Shown here: positions 10,938 through 24,950 of the stretch, piece by piece
How the letters are laid out: each line of letters begins with the position of its first letter
Position numbering within the stretch: the first letter of the stretch is position 1
DNA from: Apostichopus japonicus
Taxonomy: Eukaryota; Echinodermata; Holothuroidea; Aspidochirotida; Stichopodidae
Direction: 5' to 3'
Length of the DNA stretch: 64,000 nucleotides
Assembly (NCBI RefSeq): GCF_037975245.1
Contig: NC_092564.1
Location: 7,973,984-8,037,983, forward strand
Program-made: the position numbers and the translations under genes
The notes under the pieces: generated by a model
The model's database searches: none
The model's input: the letters and a program-made list of their open reading frames with translations, nothing else
Told to the model about the DNA's origin: nothing

Positions 10938-13900
10938 GAACATGTTTTTGAGCTGTCAATCCAAGATTTCCAAGGAGAGACAAGTATTGTTAAAGAATAC
11001 TTATAAAACCATAAACGAAATGTCAGAGATTTTGTTTACATGCTAGTGATTACAGAACATTTGCAGAATAACAAATCACTATACTGTAACAGGATATTTA
11101 TAAGCACAGTTGAATCCGGGGACAATGTCCTCATGCTCTAATGTCATCAAAAGACACAAGGTTTTAGTTTGCATTGTTCCATACCAGAGTTTATGAATAC
11201 GTTAATAAGGTTTTGTGATTAGCTTGTATAGTGAAACCAAGCGTTCTTCTTTTACTGTATACTTTTGAATTTCCATTAGACACTAATGTTGACTTCAAAT
11301 TCTACTTTTTGCTATTTTGCATAAATAGACAAGCTTTTTCATAATTTAGCTATTTACTGTAGGCAATTAACATCATACTTATAAACAACACCCAACCAGA
11401 AAGCCCTTTTGGGAAGCAACATTGGATCAATTTGAATGAAACACAACACCTCAGTTGCGGAACTAATTGTTATTCCTGTAAGGTGTACCTTACCCTGGGA
11501 AAGTAGAAGACAGAGAATTCTGAGCCTGGATGCCTCTGATTATAAACATAATTTGTCAAAGTTCTGGTATTTATTACACCAAAGGAAAGGGTCAGAGGTC
11601 AGGAAAAATTGTTCTACTCTGGTAAAGGAGCTGGAGTAAAAGATGACTGAACTTATAGTTTTGATTTCCTTTTCACAATTGTTCCTTCAATTCCTAACAA
11701 TTTCCCTAAACTGGTAATTCTGTTACTTAAAAAACCCTTGTTTGACAACATGTCTCAAGTGTTTAGCAGAAAAGTTAACTTGTTTTCATCTGATTAAAGA
11801 GTAAAGACCAACTGAAGGCAGATTTGGAAGATCAACCATTTGTTTTGAAGATGATAGAATAGTTCATTTATTAATAAACATGGACTCAAAGTTACTAAAT
11901 TTATCTTGATAACTGGAGCCACTGTACAAGATGTAAAGGTAGTTTGAAGGCAGCTGTCTCTTTCTGAATAGTTTATGTGCAACAGATGGTCAAATGGAGT
12001 CTTTGACTTTACGTGGTATTGTGTTTAAATGTCATCAAACCCTTCTTCAAAACTTTTATTGTGTTTACTTTGCGAATGTTAGTCACAATATAGGGAGCTA
12101 GCTGTAAAGCTTTGAAAAAGAAGATACATGTCTGTTTGGATAAGTTCATCTAGACTGAAAAAAAACCCCAAAACTAAAGGACTTTATCGAAAGAGGTTGT
12201 AATAAATATAGTTAAATAGTAACAAAAAAATTTACAGTACTTAGTAGATAAACTGAGTGTAATAATTAGCCTTCATGGTCATTAACCAAAGTTAACTTGA
12301 TTTTGGATACAGTATATCAAAACTATCAAAGTGTTCTTTGTAACACTATAGACTGTATTGTAGCCAGCTGTGCTTATCTTAAGAATGCTTGAATACGTAA
12401 GAGATAAGCTTTACTTTCTCCAATATTTGCAATTGATGCCTGTACGTCTATTTAAACATTTCAAAGGCTTTATCAGAAATGTTTGTGGTCTGGGTACAAC
12501 TACAGGTGCTCTGCCTAGATGCCTTGACACAGAAGTTGTTGAAGGTAATGCAAAAATATATTTTCTGTTATGAGACCTGCCAGAATGGTGTCAGTATATA
12601 ACAAATATGGTCTCTTTGAACAGCCAGTTTTGTATTCAAATCATATTGCTGACCACATGTTATGTGATGATATGATTATGTGCATACACTGTGTGGGATA
12701 AGAGGATAAAAGAAAGAGGAGGGGAGGGGGGGGGTTGGTGGGGTGTGCCATGGGTCCATCTCTGCTTCCACATGGTCGTTGCCCTTTTTGTGCACAAATA
12801 GTAGAACTCTCTTTGGTATATATGTATTTCAACTGAACATGTGCTGTACACATAGTTGATGGGAGATGCGTCACTGGGATTGACAGGAAGCATCTTACTT
12901 TCACTACTACCCTAGTACCCTGGCAACCTGTAGAGAATATGTATGCACAGGTTTGTCCTTGCGTGTGAGTTTTTTTATAATTTATTAATTACATCAAAGG
13001 TAGTTTTAGATTGAAATAGATTGGTAGCTTCTTCTAAGACTCACAATAATAATGGCGTGTCAGAACTCATAAGGGGATGTTAACAAGACTCTTGGATACA
13101 TGAATATGTATGTCATTCGATGTTCATTTAGTAGTGTCAGATGTTGGTACAGACACCCCCATGTATGCACCTTCAATCACATCTGTTGATTAGTTTTGCC
13201 GTTGTACAGTAGGCTTACAGATTATTCCTTTTCAGGCATAAATTTGCATATTCATCTCATGCTAAAATACGAAGCAGTGCAGTTGTATCACTTGTAACAC
13301 TGAATGATGTCGCCCTTCACAACCTCTTATCAATTTCTTACCTGGTGACGTGCAGCTTGTACACCCTGGTGACATGACCTTCCTAAATTTAGAAACCAAG
13401 AAAACAGGAACAGTGAATTTTGGCAGCAGGTGTCTTAGCATCCCTCCTTCCCTCGTTTCACAAAGCTGCTTGTTAACCTGGTACAGTGATAGTAGTCCTA
13501 TAGGGCACATCAGGGCAGTGACGGCAGAAGAAGATTCTTTACAGACAGGTGTTTAAGTAATTACGATGACTTTGATGCCCAGGTTCTAATCTCTGTGTCA
13601 TGTACAGGAGTTTAAGTAGGCTATCAATCTATAGAGAAAATGAACATGAGGCTGTTGCATTGAGAACCTCGTGTTTACGACGCCACTGTTATTGTTGAGT
13701 ACGCTGCAGTGATCGTTGAAAGTTTATTTTGCTTAAAGACGCACAAGGCACCACTCTCAACATATTGGATCAGAGAGGAATATATGTCGATGAGCCATTG
13801 GTTTCGTTGTCTCCGTGCAGGGATACGATTTATGTTGAGTTTGAAGTCTCCATGAAGCTAAAGTTGGTTTTAGATCACGGTTGTTGGGTGTTGGTCAGAG

Positions 13901-16900
13901 AGAATGCTTTTGTCAGCAACTTCAGTAACCCTTGATGTGTCCTGTCATACAACTAGTTTCTTTTCTTTAATTAACAATTAAATATTAATTATGTTGTACA
14001 AACAACTCTGCTGTTTAGAACTTTAGACAACTCTTAAGGAGAGGTCCAGATTGTCTCCCAAGATAGTCAGCAAATTTTCCTTCATAATTATAGCCCTGTT
14101 CAGTTTATGCATTTACTTTCGTATGTAAATTCACTTGTACTACATTACATTTAGATAGCTTTTCTAACATCTTGGGTATTATTGCTGTACTTCAACTTTG
14201 GGAAATGAAAAAGTTGACTTTATGAAACAGGTGAAGTCAGCTTGTTTGCTTTTAGAATCACTTGCTTGCCAAATGTTTGATATTGAAACAATGGTCCTAG
14301 ATGAATGAGTAAATCCCTTTTAGAAGTAGAACATTTCTTAGATGATTCCAATGTAGTCGAAGTTAATGTGTGACACCCGAAACTAATACCGAGCCATTTA
14401 GTTGAAAACAATCATAATGGTAATAATTTATGTTTGTAACAGTCTAATAGCATGTGTGCATACAGTAAGCTCTACATATACCTTGATTGCACAAGTGTAA
14501 CCTGTAGTGCCACAGTATGTCTAACACCTACCAGGATATGTAACAGTAGTTTTGCAATTACTGTGAACAGGTGCTAATAACATAAGGAAGCAAAGTCCTC
14601 AGTGTAGTTTAAAGGGATGTTATATATTGTGTGTTCTGGAAGATACAGTTATCTCTAGATTGTTATCATTTGCTCAAATTTGATAGTTACAGGTACTTGA
14701 CTGCATAAATTTAAAGGTAAAAAAAAAAACATTTAAATTTAAGATGTTGTCTGTGTTGTTACAAGTTTAAGTTTTGAAACCTTTGGGTAACATTTCTGAG
14801 GAGTTCTCTATGTGATGTGTCACAATAATTTTGTTTTAGAAAGTCAAGCAAGCATATTGTATGAACTGAAATTGTACACCCCCAGAAAGTGAAACGTGAC
14901 CAACATGGATAGCTTTCTTTAATAGGAGGTTGAATCTATCACAACAAATAAAAAGTGAATATTAATTTAGAAACCACTTCAATCAATAAACTGAATTTTG
15001 TATGATCTAGATTTGTACATTCCTGTTCTAATTATTACAGAGATGGGTATACCACCCCCCCCCCTGGAAAATTCCGAAGCACTTCCAATTCATCGCAGAA
15101 AATCATAGCTTGGGCTCATAATGACTATAACACTGTACATAAAATTTTGGGACAGGAAGAGATGCTAGCTAGCCAATGCTTAACTGTGTACTTAACTAAT
15201 ATTTAAAAAGTGGGCAAATTGAACGGTCAAATTTTAGTAAGATGTGATCAGTAAGACAAATAAAACCGCCAATATTCTGGTCAAATTTGATGTCACGACT
15301 GTAGGACTGACTCAAAGGAAAGGTGTTCAAAAACTGTGATTTATTTTTGATTTAGCAATCAGTTTTCCAAGTATCTAACTTACTTAATGGAGGCATTATA
15401 TTCAACAATTAATGGCTTAAATGGCAACTTGGGTGAAGGTGTGATCTTCGTGAATGTCAAAATCATGTGTGTATTATTATAGTGTGCAAATCAGATTAAT
15501 TATCAATAAACAGTGCATTTAAAGTTTGATTTTTATGTAAATTATCAATTCAAGGTTTAAGAAGGTTAGTAGACATTTTGACCTACCTGAAGAACCGAGT
15601 TAAATTTAACTGTGTTTGTGAGAGCGTTCATTGTTTACTCTCGACAGTCGTTCCAAGGCATATTTTAGCTTGTGGGTAATACCAGAGGAAAGGTTTGTAT
15701 GGGAAATGCCCAAACAAGGACAAAATGATTTCCTGAATTGAGGAACGTGGAAATGTTGGATAACCGACAGCAACCTATATGACACGTGGAAAGGTTTCCA
15801 TTGTTACATCATTTACTTCGATCACAGAGTATGGTCTTTGATAAGAAACAAACTTCGAAACTTGTTATCTTAAATTAAAGAGCTGTGCACATCAATTGAA
15901 TTGGGTAATACTGTTTAGGAAGACTTTTTGGCAAGTTTTAAGGTATTTTTGTAGTTGTGTCATAGATCTGTTTAGTTTAGTATCTGTAAACAGCAAGTCA
16001 CTGGAAACAGAGTAAAAATGTCTCACAAACATAGAATGGTTCGCAGGGGTAAGTGTACCAGTAGTCATTTTTCATGTAAAGCTGAAGCAACTGAATACGA
16101 TTTACATTACAGTCCACACAAAGCCAACATTCATCATCATTGGGTGGGTCTGTGTTTGGCATACAACACAGTTAATATCAAGTTGCACAAGGGCAGCTAC
16201 TAGTACAGCTCACACTTGATCTACATACACACAATGCACTTGAAAGGACCCTGGGAGGACAAACTGTAGTGGTTGTATAGTACCTGTGGAAAAGGTGACA
16301 TTGTAAGCCAGTGCTCAGTGTGGTGTACAGTTTAACAATGGGTGGGAGTTATTAGTACAAGCAAGTGGAGACTTGGTTTGTGGGATTACCTGATTACTAA
16401 AAGAAGACTGAAAAGGAGCTGTCAATCCTGGAGAAGAAGCAGATCCCCTTGACATAGAGGCAGTCTAGATAATAATAACTATTAGACCTTATTGTGGTCA
16501 AAAGGTGTGCTGTTTACTGCTGCATGTAAATGGTAGACAAAACCACACAAATAGGAAAAATACAGCTGTGGTAGTGTGGTTGTGTTCACTTCAACTGCTC
16601 ACTATTCTTTGGCTATTCTTTTCTATACTTTACAAGTTTGGTTCTTCATTATCTTTACTTGTGGCTTCAAGGTTGTCTGACGAAAAAGTTGTCAGCAATA
16701 AAGATAATCTTTTTGGATTGCTTGATGTAGGTTTATTTTGAGCGACTAGTTCTATGATTTTCTGCAAGGTGGGGAGGTTTGTTATGGATGGTTTAAGCTA
16801 GTGCTCATCCGAAGATCACAGATTGCTTAAATTGTGTTTTTTTAGAATGCTCTATGGTGTAACATGGCACATTCCCCTACCTCTACCAGCATGAAACTTC

Positions 16901-18663
16901 CTATTTCAAGAGATCTAACACAGTAAGAACAGCTGACTTACAATATTACCACTGGATTACTGGAATGTTCAAAAACATGCCAGAACCAAACAAACTATTT
17001 TTGCCAGGAACTTTTGGGTCTTTCCCCATAGTTTACTGGACCGACATTGTAGCACCAATCCTGCTGGGATTTTGTAATGTATCCTGCCTTTGTAAGTTTT
17101 GTTCCATGAGCCATTATCCCACAGAACTACTGAAACTTCCTCCTCTGGTTCCTTCTTTGAACCTTGTGCTTAGAAAGAAAGAAAGAGATTGAAATGACTG
17201 TTAAAATCAGTTCAAATACAGTCACAGTTGACCAAATTCATAAGTCTGTGTGTGTAGATTGGTAGCATCTATGTTGTCAGTTCACTCTGGGATTTACTTT
17301 TCACACAAAATGTTATTAAAACTAATAAACTATTATCAGGGCAACTCTTTGTATGTGTTTGTTCTGTTAGTCACTTTGTAATTTGTCATTCTCAGCATGT
17401 AAACTACACATACTATATAAACAGTGTTGCAGCACGTAATAGATCTGAAGTTACTTGTACATGTTTCATTTATGAGCATATATAGCAAACATGGCACTGT
17501 GAAACTGTACCCATCAAAAGTGAAAGCCTGAAACTAACTAACTGGATGAAAACAATTGAAAACCCTAAGTACTGTAGGTGAAGCTATGAAGAGCATTGAA
17601 GCAGGAAAGTTCCTGCACACGCCTGTTACATGTTGAATGAAACATGTATGCTGTGCTGGTTTTGAGTTAATGTTAGTTCAATGTCCTGAGCACTGTTGAA
17701 ATTGTGAATTCTAATGACGCAGACTACTAGCCTTGCTCTTGATGTAGTTGACACTATCCTCTAACAATGTAACATGTATGTTTACATATCGTTCAGATGG
17801 GATGCTGGCCTGTGTATTAGCTTTTAATACAGAGTACTATAGTCTCTTCTAGTTCTTGTCTACAGAAATTAAATACTTCCAAGTAAAAAGAGTTAGTATT
17901 ATCAGGTGTAAACGTTAGGGAAACAAGCCCCTCCTCAAAAAAAAAAAAAAAACGCCTTATGTGTAAAGTGACCTCACATAATTCAGCGCATGCTGATGAT
18001 GCTTTGGCTACTGTATATAACAAGTTCCAATCAAATCAATTAACAGCAATCCTTCCTCCTTACAGTATACATTTGATATGTAATCCTATAATTGTCTCTC
18101 GCCCGGATTTCATCTTAAGCTTCCTACTTTTCCCAACCACATACAGTAGTATCAGTGCACATGTATAAACTTTGACCTTGACTCAGCTTCATTCTCACTG
18201 ATGTGTTGATTTATAGCTTTTGAACAATACCATTTGTATTTGACTTCATATCTTTTCTTTTTTTGTGGGGGGGGGGGGGGAGGAAGGTAGGGAGATGTGG
18301 TTTTGTCTATGACAGATGCCATAATGCCACAACCAGTTGAAATCTTTCGCCTTGCAGTTTGCTTCCCATTTTGTATGTAAACAGTGTTGACATTGAGACT
18401 AATCCTAATGGTAGGTGACTTAGGTCATGTTGAGGACTACGGTGTTTAAAGAATATAAACATAGTAAATAACAAGTAAAGAAGACCATTTAACATTCAAG
18501 CTTATGTGGCTGGATGATGTCATATTTAGACTGAACATTAAATCTCCAGTGTTGTGTGTGAAAGAACATTAAAACTGGTACCTACCAAATAAATGGCATA
18601 ATTTTTTTTCTGCCATGCTGTTTGGGGAGGTTTTCGTCATATGTATCCCAATCACATTGACCA

Positions 18664-18680
18664 GTGACGTTGGACGTCAC
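18664..18680. promoter_or_regulatory. Inverted CRE-type half-sites
   Basis: GTGACGT and its exact reverse complement ACGTCAC are separated by TGG. Each arm contains the TGACG core bound by CREB/ATF-type bZIP proteins. It is intronic, so function is unproven. Confidence 0.3.
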
Positions 18681-19296
18681 CTTAGGTTTTCTTGTCTTTC
18701 AATAGATGATTGGTCCCAACAGGAATGACAATCTATCTTTTCAAAAATTCAAGATAGCTCTAACCTGGTAATCCATCAGAGTAATTTCTTGACAAGTACT
18801 ACAGCATACTGTACATCAGGCCTCTCAGTTCTGAACCAGTTGAAACTATCCGTTACAATGTCTGTGGTTGAATTATATTTATGACTATTATAACTGGTGG
18901 TTTTGAAAATTTATATCAAGAATGTGCTTCCTGCTTAGATTCATTCCATTTTAAAAGTGATAGAGGGTATCCTTTGGTGTATTTAAATTTGAATCTTGAA
19001 ACAAGCCACTTTGAAATTAAAGTAGATTTTTTTTCCCACTAAGTAAGTATACCCTTGTAGTCTGGACCATATTATCACACAGTAAAAGGTTATAATTGAA
19101 TAGATGAAAATTATGATTCATAGTTGATTGGAACAAGTAGGGCCATGTTATTTTTGAAAATCTTCTTTGTATCCTTGCTTGATATTGCCTCTGCACATGT
19201 GCCTTCATCAGACTAAAAAAAATCTTTTTAAATAATCCTGTTTTACAAGTGTGCTTAAATTGTTTCATGTTGGTGGTAAATGTTATTACTCAACTT

Positions 19297-19420
19297 TAAT
19301 AATAATAATATTAAATTAGATTTATATAGCGCTTACTGCAGCGTTTCAAAGCGCTTTACAAAGTAGGCAAGAGACAAGTAAACCAAGGAAAAAAAGAAAC
19401 TAGGAATCAAACAGAAATGT
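19297..19420 (-). mobile_element. LINE/SINE 3'-tail fragment
   Basis: An (AAT)n run is followed by TTTATATAGCGCTT and then AAAGCGCTTTACAAAG. Read on the minus strand this is the kind of tail found at the 3' ends of CR1/L2-type elements and the SINEs they mobilise, as in the fragment at 4538. No coding sequence remains. Confidence 0.5.
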
Positions 19421-20256
19421 GTTAAGTTGTCTCTTGCAAATACCAAAGGAGGGAGAGTCACGAACGTGAAACTTAAACAGTGCTAAACTGTCTTTTATCT
19501 CCTGCAAGTATTTTTCGTTTGAAATTCCCAAGATTCTTAGAATATGGAACAGTCATGAATGGCTGTACTACCTAAATACCGTCAACTTGTCAAGAATTAT
19601 TCCAATTCTCTCCCCCAAATTACAGCTTTCATTGTCATTTCATAAATTGCTACCTTCTGTTTTACAAACATTTCTTGTGACATGAAAGGGAAGCCATTGG
19701 TTATCTTATCATGAAAGTCAATGACTTCCTTCTTTAGCATTGTTTGTCAATCTGTTTGTGCAAAAGAAAAGGAAAGACAAAAATCCCAGTGCAACTGATC
19801 CATGCAAAGTGCTGGGAAGCCTAAGAGGTCACTGGGTGAAGCAGCTAAGCATTCATTACCCATGTAGTATGGTTAGTGCTATTGTCATTGTTGATGATGA
19901 AAGACCCAACTCCCTGGAAAGATTAATGCCCAGTACCCTCTTTTTTTCTTCCTTTTTTTTTTTAGGCAAAAGATGCAAACAATGCCAGCAGCTGTAGTAT
20001 TTATAAGAACTGAGGATTTAAAGCATTTATAAAATTGAAAGATTTGTCACAACAAGGTGATGGCAGAACTATTTTGGTAGTGAGTAAAATGGTTGTAAGG
20101 AACTTAAGAAGTTTAGGACCCTGGAAGGTCAAGTCTATTTTGTTCCCTTTGTTTGATCATCATGTCATAATCTCTCAATATTTGGGAATCATGCTGTTTT
20201 TGGCAGGGATCTTTCATAACCAGTTGAAGCTGGTTGGCAACTGTGATGTGGATCAC

Positions 20257-20705
20257 ATGATGGCACGGGAGTGTCCTCTTCAGTGGTGATGGAGTTACTG
20301 TGCAAGGAGGCTAATCATTGCATAATGAGTAGTACTGTGGAAGGATTGAAGTTGAAGAAGGGGGGGGGGGGGTGGGGTAGGGATGGGAGAACTGAGGGTA
20401 TGATGGCAAGGGAGTGTCCCCCTCAGTGGTGATGGAGTTACTGTGCAAGGAGGCTACACATTGCATAATGAGTAGTACTGTGGAAGGATTGAAGTTGAAG
20501 GGGGGGGGGGGTGGAGATAGCAGAACTGGGGGTATGATGGCAAGGGAGTGTCCTCCTCAGTGTTAATGTATCGTAATGTAAATAAAAAATAGATGATAAT
20601 GGAGTTGCTGTGCAAGGAGGCTAATGATTGCATAATGAGTAGTCCTGTGGAATGATTGAAGTTGAAGGGGGAGGGGATGGGGGGGGAGAGGAACTGAGGG
20701 TGTAA
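20257..20705. repeat. Three tandem copies of a ~135-170 bp unit with poly-G
   Basis: Units start at about 20257, 20400 and 20534, giving lengths near 143, 134 and 171 bp. Each runs from ATGATGGCA-GGGAGTGTCC through GTGATGGAGTTACTGTGCAAGG to a G run and ends near AACTGAGGGT. The third copy carries an AT-rich insertion at about 20563-20600. G-run length differs in every copy. Confidence 0.85.
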
Positions 20706-23700
20706 TATTAAGAAGCTAAAATATTTTTAACGTGAACAGTGGAATTCACGGGCACATACTCACAATAGACTATGATGTAGGAGGGTGGGGGGGGGGGAAC
20801 AGTTTAGAGTTCAAATTTGATTCATTTCAACATGTTTGTCTCTGCTAGAGAGCACTGGTAGCCAAACCTGCATGCACTTTCACTTTTAGTTATGAAATTA
20901 TCTTCAGGAATGAATTGATAACGAATGTTTGTCTTGAAGTATGATATTTGGCCTTTCCGACTGGTATTGGATGGAAAGGTATAAAATGTAGACATGCTGA
21001 AAACCTAGTTTAAAAGTGTTAGATGCTGCTACCAAAGTTAATTAAATTTGAACTAAATCTACCAGCACATAATTTGGTAAGGCACACAGTAATATATTGC
21101 ATTTGCATCAGTTAAGAGCAACATACCAACTCTCAATTTACATATATATGTATAACCTTTATCTTTCATTTATTGTTTGATATTCTTGACCTTTTAGCCT
21201 CTTCACAAAATCAGTAAAGAAGAGCAACCATTAATAAATCTTAAGTTACATTGATAAAAGCATATATATATATGGCTTTAAAAAAAAAGTTGATAAAGGT
21301 TCATTGTGTACTGGATTCATCCTACTGTAAGTGACTTTGAGTAATTTCTGAGATCTGATCCAGGTTTGATAGTAATTCAGCACCACCCAGGTACAGTAAT
21401 GTCTCCCTCCCAGGGTGTTTATATGAGCCATGCATGGTTAAGAATAGCCAATCAATCATAACTTAATTCCTAATGAGTGCGCAAATCAACCCCAAGTTCA
21501 CTCTAAAAGTAGGATGTTATTGGATGCCTTGACAGTTTAATGGGCCCATCTTTATGATAGGAGAGATAAGCAGTCAATGCTAATACCTGGATTTAAAGTA
21601 GCATGTCATCTTGTGCCATTCTATTTTTCACCATTACTATAATCTCTGTGACTACCAAGAAGGCAGACAAAAAAACCCCGAAAAGGCATGAAGGCTCACA
21701 AATTTTTACTGCCTTCCGAACTCTTCTGTGGCCTATACTGCCATTACATGGAAATTACTATATATATGTGGTACCTACACCTGTACATTCTTAATGGTGT
21801 GTGTATGTTTGTGTATACATGTGTGTGTATGATATAGCAAGGCTAGGTACCCTATTTTCTTTTGATGATGTGACTAGTCAGAAAAGATAGATTAATTATT
21901 TACATAAATTTCAGGTCTGTATTATTTGTCAGGAGTGATAGATAACTTAAAAGCATTAACCTTGCTATGTCAATATACTTCCACAATCTTAAAATGCACC
22001 AGGTGATGACATTGCACACTCAAAAATTGAAGAGAATACTGTAAAATGATCAACATTTATCAATGCTTTACTCCATTCTTATTAAAAAATAAAATGGCAA
22101 TTAACCAAAACAAAGATGTTTTCATAGATTTATGTTCCGCTATCAAACTCAACAAGCAATTGGTAATTCCAGTAGATAGTGAAATTATTTTACGCAGATG
22201 CTTGAATCTCACATGTTTATAAACCACATACCAAGAAATATTGCAAAAGTGTCCACTTTCCTTCCATAGTTTTGGTTGAATTGAAACTTGTCAATGAAAT
22301 GGACATGAATTGGATTTTTTTTTTTTTTTTTTGGGGGGGGGGTGGTTCTTAAGTAGATTGAAGTACCCTGTAATGTACTAAAATGAGAGAAACATAAGCT
22401 GTTTTAAGTACAGGACATTGTTTTACATATATGACTTCATAGTTGGAATATATACAATCAATGTGCACTGACTGTATTTAGATGAACATTGAATTCTGCA
22501 GTGCTATGGATTTATGTATATATGGTTTTTTCGTAGGGTATTTAGACTTTGATGTGTGAATGAACTGTGGTTCGGTTCAGCAGAGGTGTTTGTAAATGTA
22601 CTAAAAAAATGAGCTGAACCTAAAACTATATAGTACTGGTAAACTGCTCTAACTTTGTTTAGAGAGTTTAGGATATGACCAAATAATAATATCAAAGAGC
22701 TACAATCACTTTGTTTCTGTTTCACTCTCTTCAAAAATGGTAATATTCAGTAGTTCCCTTTAGGTTAAAAATACAGCATGTAAAGCATGTTAAAAGAAAA
22801 AAAAAACAATCAGCAACCATGAAAATAGCATGAGCCTTTTTTTCAAAGCAATAATGCACTGTGCAAAAAGGGTTCATGTTCCTTTGTGCTCAGTTTTCAA
22901 AATTTTACTTTGCTGAATCTCTTGATACCTGTTTAAATACTAAATGTGCAATTTTACTATTCGTTCCAAATGGCCTGATGTCTTTTGTTCTAAAGCAGTC
23001 CTTCATCACGGGTTGTAGGCCTCTGTTTTTTCCTTGTATTATTGTGTTGTAAGACCCTGTTATTATTCCATCCCTCAGGAAGGGAACATGGGGGGGGGGG
23101 TGGGTTAGCAGTGGAATTGGAGGATGATTACATTCACATACCAATTCAACAGATCCACAGGGAATTCAATACCTGCAACCTACAAGTACATGGACTACAT
23201 GCTCACGCTTTTGGGTACAGGCTATCCCACATCTCTTACCTTCATCACTCACACTGGGTGTATATCCAGCATGACATTAAATGGCAATAGGACGTATTAA
23301 CCCGCTGCTATTTATATCAGCTGATTGGTTACCTTCCAGCTATAATTCATCCTTAACGTCCTTAAAGTCAACAATTAATTGGCGTAATCACTCATTGGTT
23401 TAAAACAACATTTTTAATGTAGTTTTGAACTTGGGTGCATTATTTGCACCTCCTGCTTTATCACAAGACAAACCTTAGCTCTGCGGCTTTTTAATCGGTA
23501 TTTCAATGCCGAAACATCTCTTACTATATGACGTGGTTGTTGTTTGATCAGGGCAAACAGATCCAGTTCTTTGTCAACTTCTGACCTAGATAGGGTGAAG
23601 GTTCTGTCAGGGCGGCCTGTTCTAACTGTCTACTTTTGAGCTTTACTCTTTGCAAAGTACAAATTTATTTGGTTAATTTGACGACTTATCTATCAGTGTT

Positions 23701-24606
23701 GTGGACTCGTTAAGGTAATCCAGTACAACTAGATCGTTGAAGCTTCTTATATAGATCTAGGCATATGGATATCAAATTGTTGCATTGTTTAAGTGTGTGA
23801 TGCATATATCTGGGTCTCTGATCTGATAGTATAAATTATTGATCAAAGACCTGCATTTATTATGACAAATTTATTCAGATGAAAATTCTGGGGAGAAATT
23901 CAGACATCTGTCTGGAACCTAGTAATGATTGAGTGTAATTTATGCCTAGCTTCAATACAAATACAATGGAATGATGTATATCACCATCATAATACATGAT
24001 ACATGTGCATGTGATTCATCCAAAGAATAGCAAAGAATAGATTTCTCAGAAAACTGTATATTTTCGTGACCTCTCTATGGGTTTGATTTCCAATGTACAA
24101 ACATTGCAAAGGTTATCTTGTTTCACATGTAATGGGTATTTTTAAAATCACATACTGTACTATGTTGATGTCATCTGTCTAAAGGCAGTATCCCATAGTG
24201 TTTTAGTCATAGAACAGTTTGAAGATCGGGGTGGTGTTTTATCCAGGCATCCAGGTTTGAGTTGCAATGAAAGAGTATAATTTGCCACAAAGTCAAGAAA
24301 ATCAAATCAAACTTTAAAGAGTGTGTAATTTGTATTGAATTTGTCTCAATTGATCCTATGAAACCATTCCCAGCCTAACACAAATGATAAGACAGGTGTT
24401 CCAAAAAAAGAAAATGAACTCATTTTGAACAGTTTCGTCCAACTTTAAACCAAAACCATGATAAGAATGATGACCTTTTTGGGCATAGCAGTTGAAAATT
24501 CTATTTTGGGAAACACTTTTCTGTATTTGATAGAAAAGTTAGCATTTCACATTTTAAAAGTGTTCAGATGGTTGTAGTCAACAGGATGTTTAGTTCATTT
24601 AATTTG

Positions 24607-24950
24607 CCTGTCTCCTCGACTTCAGCACTATTGTTCTACCATGTCTAGGGTGAATTGGTAACCATTCTACACTGCGCCCTCTATGACCATACCCTGCCAG
24701 TCAATGACCTCCCTCTCATTCTACCACCCAAAGTGTCTAGAACGTTCCTTTTGTGCTCAGATTTTTGTTCGATCCAATTCGTTCGGAACTGTTGTTATCA
24801 GGACCTGTTCGGCAATTTCAGAAGAAGAAATAATTTGGTCCATTATCGTGTGAAGCCTTATAAGTATTCTTTTTGATTTGGGAAGAATTTTGGGGAGCAG
24901 TCCATTTCCGTTTTGTAAGGCTTAATCGGGGTATATGTGGTGGTTCCGGT
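24607..24950 (+). repeat. DIRS-like terminal repeat, solo copy
   Basis: This segment matches the flanks of repeat copy C at 59351-59483 and 62470 onward. Shared landmarks are CCTGTCTCCTC, GCGCCCTCTATGACC, CATTCTACCA, GTGTCTA and a TAAGTATTCTTTTT...TTTTGGGGA block. Because the site occupied by copy C is empty here (CCTCCCTCTCATTCTACC), it shows the uninterrupted form. No coding sequence adjoins it. Confidence 0.6.
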
